Notes under the pieces: model-generated | Told to the model about the DNA's origin: nothing | Databases searched by the model: none | Seen by the model: only the letters and a program-made list of their open reading frames with translations | Assembly (NCBI GenBank): GCA_036873135.1 | Contig: JAPTYO010000010.1 | Coordinates: 7,478,634 to 7,542,633 of the forward strand | Source: Clarkia xantiana subsp. parviflora | Taxonomy: Eukaryota > Streptophyta > Magnoliopsida > Myrtales > Onagraceae | DNA length: 64,000 nucleotides | Direction: 5' to 3' | In this document: positions 58,401-64,000 of the stretch, in pieces | How positions within the stretch are numbered: position 1 is the stretch's first letter | Layout of the letters: the number at the start of each line of letters is the position of its first letter | Program-made: the position numbers and the translations under genes

Positions 58401-61084
58401 TCCTTCAGGCAAGCCTTGTTTAAGTCGCGGAAGTCGACACACATCCGCCACTTCCCGTTGCTCTTCCTCACCAGCACTGGGTTGGCTACCCAAGTCTGGA
58501 ATCGGATCTCCCTAATGAACCCAGCGTCGAGCAATCTGCCAACCTCCTGCTGGATTGCAATCCTCTTGTCTGTTCCCATCGGACGTCTCTTCTGTGCGAT
58601 CGACTTGATTGTGGGGTCGATATTCAATTCATGCTCGATCACGTCCCGACTGATTCCTGGCATATCGCTCGGAGACCAGGCAAATAACTCCTTGAATTCC
58701 TTCAATAGGGCAATCAACTCCTGAGCTTTTTCCTCGGATAGGGCGGATCCGATCTTTACCCTCCTCTCGGGTCCATCTATCTCGACTTCTTTTAGGTCCT
58801 CCATGGGGGCGGGACGCCCAAACTCCTCTCGAGGATCAGCGTCTGTTTGGAGAACCGACATAGCTTCCTTCCTTGATCTTCTCGTGGCGTTGACATAGCA
58901 TCGTCTCGACGCCACCTGGTCGCCTTTCACTTCGCCGACCCCATTCTCAGTCGGGAACTTCAGTTTCTGATGGACAGTCGAGGCTACTGCCATCAGTGGG
59001 TTGATAGTGGTTCTTCCAATGATTGCATTGTACGTCCCTGTGGATTCGACCACCACGAACTCCACATCTCTCTTCTCCATCTTCCAGCCACTGCCGAACC
59101 ACACAGGCAGCGTAATAACCCCCAATGGATAAGAGGTTGTGCCGCAAAATCCTACCATCGGGAAGTTAACCTCCCGCAAATCTTTCTTCTTCTTCCCCAT
59201 CTGCTCCAGGGCGTCGGAGAAGAGGATGTCGGAGGAGCTTCCTCCATCAATGAGGATCCTCTTCACTTCGAATCCTCCTACATCCAGTGTTACTACTAGG
59301 GCATCCTCGTGGGGGGTCTCTACTCCCTCCAGATCCTTCGCCGAGAAGGTGATCTCCATCTCCTCCTTCGGGGTCCACGACCGTGACCTTTTTCCCAAAA
59401 CCACTGCGACTGGCACTTGGTTGGCATAACGCTCCCGAGAAGACGATGTGTCTCCTCCTGCAGCGAACCCTCCTCGGATCACATTAATAATCCTCTTCTG
59501 TCTGGACCCGGATGGGCCCTCCGAAGGCTCTGCGTCGGACCTCCTCTTCCTGGGGGACCTCGATCGAGATTTGGACCTTGACCGAGATCGTGAGCGGGGC
59601 TTGCAGCGCGAGTCTCCCACGAACTCCTTCAGCTTACCCCTCTGGATAAGCTTCTCTATTTCCTTCTTCAGCTCCCGACACTGGTCAGTGTCGTGACCGG
59701 AGGCCCGATGGAATCGGCAGTAACGGTCGGTGCGGGAGCCCAACTTTTCTCCTTCCTTCTTCTTGGGGAAACGAGCGAGGCCTTGCTTCTCCATTACCGC
59801 CAAGACCTCTTTCAAAGGCCTGTTGAGGGGGGTAAACTCCTCCCTCTGATTGTCCCTCTTGGTCGGACGCCTATCCTCCCTCCGATCGGAGCGTCCACGA
59901 CTCCGACTACCCTCGGAGCTATCCTTCCTGTGTCGGTTGTCCAATGGTTTGAACAACTGCTTTCCTTCGTGCCCCTTAGGAGGAGCCAATTCTCCGGCAG
60001 CGATCTTCGACTCTTGGACGTCGATTTGCTGTTTTACTCTCGCCTGGAGCGCCTCCATGTTCCAGACTTTTTTGGCCGCGACACTGTGAAGTAAGTCGGA
60101 GCCGTAGGGGGGATTGAGGTTTTTTATGAAGGTGCGGATGGCCTCGCCCTCCGATATTTCCTCATCTAGCTCGGTCATACCAGCAGTGTAACGCTGGTAG
60201 TATTGGGCCAGCGATTCGTCAGGTCTCTGGACCACCTCATGCAGGGTCCGAACACTCTTCAGCAACCGTCGACGCCCTTGGTACTGGGCGATGAATCGCT
60301 GATGCATATCCTTCCAACATGTTATACATCCAGTGGGCAGACTGTAGAACCACGTCATCGCCTTCTCTCCCAAGGTGCTCGGGAACAACGCACAGATAAC
60401 ATCCTCATCAGGGGTCCTGCCCATGCACGCTGTCAGGTGCTTCTGCACGTGGCGAACCGGGTCCGCGACCCCGTCGTACTCGTCTATCTTCGGGATACCC
60501 AAGCCTGGAGGGGCCAAGGTATGGATCAATCTGGGAACGAAAGGATGGGTCTCCTGACTCCCCAATTCCGACATCATGGGCTTCTGATCTCCCATGCAGA
60601 TACCCACAATCTTTACTACCTGGTCGGCAGTGAGGGGACCATTCAAGGGGATAGTCCTTTGTTGTACGGGTCCTGGTCCATCGACCACAAAATTCTCCGT
60701 TGGTGCTGGATTGGGGGGCATGGGCTGTTCCCTCAACGGAGGGGGTGGCGGCAGGTTATCGTCCATCTGCCTTCTGGGAGCATCTCGCCGCGGAGGGAGC
60801 GGCGGTAGATCGGCCTGCCTTCTAGCAGCTTCTCTTCGGTCTAGGAGGGCCTCCATGGCCTCCATGAATAGGGGCATGGCCTCTGCCACTACCCTGGCCA
60901 GCTCCGGATTCTGGGAAGGTGTCTCGTTCCTGGATCCACCAGGGGGGTTGTTCCTTCGCGCGGTATCGTCTCGGCGAGTGCTGTCACCATCGTCTCTCAG
61001 ATCCTGATGCTGGGTAGCGTCCTCAGGGGGATTGCTGGTGGCCGGCACTTGCTTGCCTGAACGCTGCGATCTGTTGCCAGCCAT
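55487..61084 (-). CDS. gypsy gag-pol polyprotein
   Basis: One uninterrupted frame of 1865 aa. In order: Pro/Arg-rich N-terminus; gag core (about 190-400); an Arg/Ser-rich nucleic-acid-binding stretch with a modified knuckle (CRFHRASGHDTDQC, from Cys456); aspartic protease (IDGGSSSD, Asp613); reverse transcriptase (YVDD, from Tyr981); a first RNase H whose leading Asp appears lost (LYLYLAISS); a second, intact-looking RNase H (TDGSS, Asp1285; NNEAEYEAL; CDASLIVNQV; VEADALSK); and integrase with zinc-binding HHCC-like region (SCDACQRY) and DDE residues Asp1578, Asp1638, Glu1674 spaced DX59DX35E. The C-terminus ends FSGEHLKKCHV. The dual RNase H is a Tat hallmark. It copies and integrates the element; all catalytic residues I can check are present. 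Confidence 0.95.
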   Translation of the reverse strand: MAGNRSQRSGKQVPATSNPPEDATQHQDLRDDGDSTRRDDTARRNNPPGGSRNETPSQNPELARVVAEAMPLFMEAMEALLDRREAARRQADLPPLPPRRDAPRRQMDDNLPPPPPLREQPMPPNPAPTENFVVDGPGPVQQRTIPLNGPLTADQVVKIVGICMGDQKPMMSELGSQETHPFVPRLIHTLAPPGLGIPKIDEYDGVADPVRHVQKHLTACMGRTPDEDVICALFPSTLGEKAMTWFYSLPTGCITCWKDMHQRFIAQYQGRRRLLKSVRTLHEVVQRPDESLAQYYQRYTAGMTELDEEISEGEAIRTFIKNLNPPYGSDLLHSVAAKKVWNMEALQARVKQQIDVQESKIAAGELAPPKGHEGKQLFKPLDNRHRKDSSEGSRSRGRSDRREDRRPTKRDNQREEFTPLNRPLKEVLAVMEKQGLARFPKKKEGEKLGSRTDRYCRFHRASGHDTDQCRELKKEIEKLIQRGKLKEFVGDSRCKPRSRSRSRSKSRSRSPRKRRSDAEPSEGPSGSRQKRIINVIRGGFAAGGDTSSSRERYANQVPVAVVLGKRSRSWTPKEEMEITFSAKDLEGVETPHEDALVVTLDVGGFEVKRILIDGGSSSDILFSDALEQMGKKKKDLREVNFPMVGFCGTTSYPLGVITLPVWFGSGWKMEKRDVEFVVVESTGTYNAIIGRTTINPLMAVASTVHQKLKFPTENGVGEVKGDQVASRRCYVNATRRSRKEAMSVLQTDADPREEFGRPAPMEDLKEVEIDGPERRVKIGSALSEEKAQELIALLKEFKELFAWSPSDMPGISRDVIEHELNIDPTIKSIAQKRRPMGTDKRIAIQQEVGRLLDAGFIREIRFQTWVANPVLVRKSNGKWRMCVDFRDLNKACLKDCYPLPRIDQLVDATSGHELLSFMDAYSGYNQIKMAKKDAPHTAFYADSEVFQYDVMPFGLVNAGATYQRMVNKLFGDMIGSTMEAYVDDMLVKSRRASDHVGNLAMAFERMKLHQVRLNPAKCAFGVHSGKFLGFMVSQRGIEVNPEKLRAIEEMQSPTNHREVQVLNGRLASMNRFLSKASDRSMPFFSVLRANRQFKWTAECEEAFQALKQHLRDLPPLAKPTPGEPLYLYLAISSFAISSVLVKAVEGNQIPVYYVSKAFAKSEMNYPPIEKYLFALIITARKLRPYFHAHEITVLTDQPLKHFLNRPDASGKLVKWAVELSEFRIHFAPRTAIKGQALADFIVESTIPDPEATETVEGATGNTEEAPTAGQSEQPNKENTWELYTDGSSSSDGSGAGFVLIPPGGAEPLRYALALTFRATNNEAEYEALITGLKIAKGTGIKHLKVKCDASLIVNQVRGQYGAKNPVMKKYLQEARTLKESFKSFDIEAIPREENVEADALSKYALGAPLEESRKVHFLEKVILSTTDPSEVCAIGTGAEEESTWMTPIIVYLTTGALPEDKVAAERLRRMSINYAMVDNQLYKKGLLSTPFLKCVAEPDTTRILRELHEGVAACHEGARSILRKALNLGYYWPTMNKEATALVRSCDACQRYASNITAPAADLMPIGSAWPFAQWGIDLVGPLPKAKSQCTHLLVAIDYFSKWIEAKPLAKTTAGHIIKFLQTRILSRYGVPKVIISDNGPPFNGAQLERFLDEFGIEHRTASVHHAQTNGQVEAANKIVMEGLKKRVYALDGKWLDELENVLWAVRTTPKRSTGETLFALVYGTEAVAPVEIAVASHRTSSYEPSTSPGRARIGPLTNDETRRLELSLLEEKRLEADIAQARMRLATARYYNRKVKSRQFYAGELVLRRNEFALQDRINKMSPKWEGPYKIVGMPAPNTYKLEDLDGKVLRNTFSGEHLKKCHV

Positions 61085-61130
61085 GGAATGGAATCAGAGG
61101 GAAGCAAACTTACTTTTGGCTTTTTGTTGC

Positions 61131-61150
61131 GTTCCCACAGACGGCGCCAA
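61131..61150 (-). promoter_or_regulatory. primer-binding site of gypsy element
   Basis: TTGGCGCCGTCTGTGGGAAC follows the 5' LTR directly on the minus strand. The TGGCGCC form is not that of initiator Met tRNA; I do not assign the tRNA. Confidence 0.75.
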
Positions 61151-61799
61151 TGTTGGACCACGGCAGGAGCTCCGGTTACGGTGACGGATTCCTTAGCTCC
61201 TCGCAATCCTGCAGAAGGGGAATAGAGGGCAGTGGCCCAGAATCCCTCTCCGATGCTTAACGTAAGTACGGCGGTCAACAGAGCAAGCAAGCAGTATTTG
61301 TGTATGTGTAAAACGTAACCCTAATCTGGAATAACTTCCCTCCTTTTATAGAGGAAAGGCTATCCCAGTTACCTGATTAGGCGGTTGGATTGTGATCCAC
61401 TATCCCACATATCTCGCCGTATATCTTGCTACGTATCTTGTACAGTTATTCGTATCCCACATATCTCGCCCATTATACCACTACTGTGATCATGGCGAGA
61501 TTTCCGGGATTGTGCTCTTACTGGCGAGTCTCGATCATTATCGGAGACTCCCAGGTTGCATCGTTGAGGATTCGGTGTCGGGGAGTGGTATCAACTCCCA
61601 TATCGGGACCGACTACGTCCAGGTCCGATATCTTCGGGGCTCTCCTCTGTCGGAGCCATACTTACTCGGGGCTATTCAATGTCGGGACCTCCTTCCGTCG
61701 GAGCCCTTAGCCTTCCAGCAGCCCCGCTCCTAGCCCAACGGGCCTAATCGCCGTTTGCCAATCGTTTAGGGGCCTAACGGCCTTCGCCGGGGCCCATCA
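61151..61799 (-). repeat. 5' LTR of gypsy element
   Basis: 649 bp. A minus-strand TATAAAA (plus-strand 61344-61350) is the likely core promoter, placing the RNA start near 61315. Confidence 0.93.
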
Positions 61800-61804
61800 G
61801 TCAT

Positions 61805-62057
61805 GTGATAACTAAGAAGAGAAATGCGTGACCACTTGTTCAATAAATCCGACATGTAATTGGATATCCAACACTGATTTATTAATGACAATATATATAA
61901 ACGTATACTGAATAAGAACAACTTCATCGTTGTTACACATTCATCTCGGTTACACGTGATGCTCGTGTAATTATTGTCATAATAATTTTTATTGTATAGT
62001 ATGCATAAATAATACATAAGAGAGAAATAGAAGAAGGATATTTATTTATTAAATTAA
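61805..62057. other. 3' flank of GASA gene
   Basis: AT-rich DNA between the gypsy target duplication and the GASA stop codon; probably holds the GASA 3' UTR. No other gene is seen. Confidence 0.5.
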
Positions 62058-62456
62058 TTAAGGACACTTAGGCTGTCCTTTGGAATTCTTCATGTCTCTA
62101 TAGCAAGGGCACTCGTCTTTATGGCCGTAAGTACCTGAAGGAACGCAGTGACACTTTGAACAACATATTCCACAATACTTGAGACACCTATCCTGTCTTC
62201 CTGCTTTCGAACATCTCACCGAACACTTCGAGTCACAGAAATCTGCAATTTTTTTATTTTTTTTTAAAAAAATGGAAATTTGTAATAATTAATTATGAAA
62301 TATATCTTTATTATATATAGATGTAAGGAGAAAATGAAACTTACCGTCTGCCATGGCAGACTCGAAGACAGAGGAAGCGAGGAGAAGAGAGAGTAAGAGA
62401 AGTGCTGTTGCAGTATTTTTCTGCATCTTCATCTTCATCTTCATCATCATCACCAT
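62058..62456 (-). CDS. GASA/Snakin cysteine-rich peptide
   Basis: Two exons on the minus strand: 62456-62345 and 62242-62058, joined at GAC-G/AT to give 98 aa. The N-terminus has a Met/Lys run (MMKMKMKM) and a hydrophobic signal peptide ([20 protein letters not shown]). The mature 60-residue domain has the twelve conserved cysteines of the gibberellin-regulated GASA family: [32 protein letters not shown] and the terminal KCP. Such peptides are secreted to the cell wall and act in growth, hormone and defence responses; six disulphides are expected. The start is ambiguous among six in-frame Met codons near the N-terminus; I chose the first. A TATA box lies 84 bases upstream. Confidence 0.92.
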
Positions 62457-62539
62457 TATTAATTTTCGATATTTCTAAAAGCTCTGCGGCAATGGAGTTT
62501 GGGTTATGTGGTGCAGTAGTTGTTGAGGGGTGCTGTCTG

Positions 62540-62547
62540 TATTTATA
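62540..62547 (-). promoter_or_regulatory. TATA box of GASA gene
   Basis: TATAAATA on the minus strand, 84 bases before the first ATG, giving a predicted RNA start near 62510 and a leader of about 55 bases. Confidence 0.75.
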
Positions 62548-63669
62548 CTCAAACTTTGAATGGTCTCGGTCTAATTAAGATTGCCTTTCGTTTTTTTTAT
62601 TCTTCGCCAAAAATACTTTATTATTGGGGTTATTTTGTTTTTTGCATAGTGATTTATTTAATTTAATTAATGTAGTATATGCATATGGATATGGATATGG
62701 TGACCTTTAAAAAAAATATAGATAGTACAAAAAAATATAGATAGTGCAAAATATGGATATTTGCGCATTTTTTTTAAGGTGTAGCGGAATCATGTGAAAA
62801 TTCAGTAAATTTTGTAACATTTAATTTATTCATTGTATGTCAGTGAGAATCAGTTTTGTTTGAACAAGACTTTGTAGTAAATAAATAAATAAATAGAAGT
62901 TGACAGTATGTTATCTTGTAACAGATCATTTATTGAATTTAAAACAAGACCAACCAAATAACTTAAAAGAGAAATAAATAAGTTGAATGAGATGTTACAA
63001 GTTACCTTATTAATATAAAAAATATATATATATATTAAAAAAAAAAAATATATATATATATATATATAAAAATCTGCAAAACAGTGCATCATGAAATTTT
63101 TATTTATCATTATTTATGATATATTTGAAAACACATGCAAACTTGTATGAGTTCCTTTTCTTTTCCTTAACGAATGACACAATTAGAGCTAGCAAACACG
63201 ACTTTGCCATATTGTGACACATTTGCATGAATTGGAAGTAGGTGTTGGTTGCAATATAGCTATCAATCAAAATGTGAAGTATACGTATAGATAACAAAGG
63301 AGTGTTGTAGCTAAGCTAGAAGAAACCTCTGGAACGCTCTGGCCGGTGTGTTCATATATATATGATATATGATTGCGTCTACGTTGAGCATTTTTCTATT
63401 TTCTTATTTATTTCTCAATATCTCTCCACAATATATTATAAAGTTGATGTCAATGTTTTGCCACTACACCAGGGCAGGCATGCAGAGGAATTAAAAAACC
63501 ACCTTAGACAGTGCCCTGCTGCCATGTCACATGTCTTGTTGGTCCCTAAACTTTTCCCATCCTTTCTCATTTCTTCTTTTGACTTGTTTTCTATTTACAA
63601 TTTTCAAAAGGCGCCAACAGAATGAACGCTTAAATAAATACTGTGACTAGCTTCGTTTTCTATTCCTTT
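62548..63669. other. upstream region of GASA gene, no gene seen
   Basis: AT-rich with TA microsatellites near 63024-63067. An open frame at 63362-63625 has no family features. GASA promoter elements may lie here but none is named with confidence. Confidence 0.5.
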
Positions 63670-64000
63670 CTCTCGGCGTTTTGAAAACCGGACCGGTCCT
63701 TGAACCGGAAAGATGACCGGTATCCGGTCTAATCGGTCCAACCCGGTCCATTACTTATCATTATTAGAATTTAGAAAATTCAATAAGATATATTTATCTG
63801 TTCTTTTATCAGCATCTTGACATGTAGTCTAGTGACAGTGCACCATCATTCTTGTACTAAGTCGTCGGTTCGAGTCTAGCTATGCCCAATTGTTTTCTCT
63901 TATGGTCAGACCGGCTCCGGTTTATCCGGTTATATCTTGTCAAACCGGTTATGTTATGCAATTCTATAGTTTACTAGAACCGGACCGATGATGATCAGTT
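63670..64000. mobile_element. CCGGT-rich element with tRNA-like promoter boxes
   Basis: AACCGGACCGG-type words are dense at 63685-63755 and again at 63905-63985. Between them, TAGTCTAGTGA and, about 30 bases later, GGTTCGAGTCT match tRNA A and B boxes. It looks like a SINE-like or composite non-autonomous element running to or past the window edge. It is not a tRNA gene, since no acceptor stem is visible. Confidence 0.45.

Larger units (their letters stand above)
50526..61799 (-). mobile_element. Ty3/gypsy LTR retrotransposon, Tat type, intact
   Basis: The 649-bp LTRs (61151-61799 5', 50526-51174 3') differ at one base by eye and are flanked by the duplication GTCAT (50521-50525, 61800-61804). 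In sense the LTR reads TGATGGGCC...GGTCCAACA. A TTGGCGCCG primer-binding site follows the 5' LTR and a TTGGGGGCAAA purine tract precedes the 3' LTR. The 11,274-bp element holds an open gag-pol frame on the minus strand and a separate spliced gene on the plus strand between pol and the 3' LTR. Two RNase H-like regions and an antisense extra ORF are features of the Tat lineage. Everything needed for movement seems present, so this is a young and possibly active copy. Confidence 0.95.

Noticed and set aside
55798..61007. Many plus-strand ORFs opposite gag-pol
   Set aside because: Shadows of the minus-strand frame; no domains.
63825..63900. A genuine tRNA gene
   Set aside because: A and B boxes exist, but no acceptor or anticodon stem can be folded.

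Overview
The window is nuclear DNA from a flowering plant, most likely a eudicot. It is AT-rich and intron-rich, the protein genes have GT-AG introns and plant families, and roughly half of the sequence is LTR retrotransposons, Helitrons and MITEs. The protein families are not specific enough to name a genus.

Host genes. (1) 6974-10483 and 12025-15762 (+) are a tandem pair of intact four-exon NRAMP divalent-metal transporters, 481 aa each. Both carry Thr instead of the family's metal-coordinating Met in transmembrane helix 6. (2) 40993-42935 (+) is a four-exon Pumilio/PUF RNA-binding protein with eight repeats. (3) 45504-49628 (+) is a twelve-exon, membrane-anchored A1-type aspartic protease. 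(4) 62058-62456 (-) is a two-exon GASA/Snakin cysteine-rich secreted peptide. All four loci look intact, and nothing suggests they act in one pathway.

Mobile DNA. 18983-25234 (+) is a Copia element with 780-bp LTRs and a TTAAT target duplication; its LTRs are nearly identical but its coding body is ruined. 29726-34828 (-) is a Copia element with 134-bp LTRs and non-TG/CA ends, broken by three in-frame stops and one frameshift, and inserted into a Tourist-like MITE. 50526-61799 (-) is a very young Ty3/gypsy element of the Tat type. It has one open 1865-aa gag-pol frame, dual RNase H regions, and a second, antisense, apparently spliced four-exon gene with its own TATA box. A 14-copy, 50-bp tandem array lies between the two convergent genes. 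Two Helitrons with matching termini lie in opposite orientation (17112-18532 minus; 36102-39508 plus). Three small hAT-type elements have perfect 8-bp target duplications, two of them nested inside larger TIR elements. A foldback element with tandemly repeated arms lies at 28460-29015.

Layout. 1-6973: gene-free, with a three-copy tandem repeat, Helitron-like ends and one miRNA-like foldback. 6974-15762: NRAMP pair. 15763-40894: almost entirely mobile DNA. 40895-49628: PUF and protease genes with MITEs between them. 49629-61799: gypsy element. 61800-64000: GASA gene and its upstream region.

The points most worth following are the altered metal site of the NRAMP pair, the antisense gene plus bZIP-motif array in the gypsy element, and the 5.3-kb foldback. 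All exon boundaries were placed by hand from splice consensus, reading frame and family similarity recalled from memory; no database search was run.
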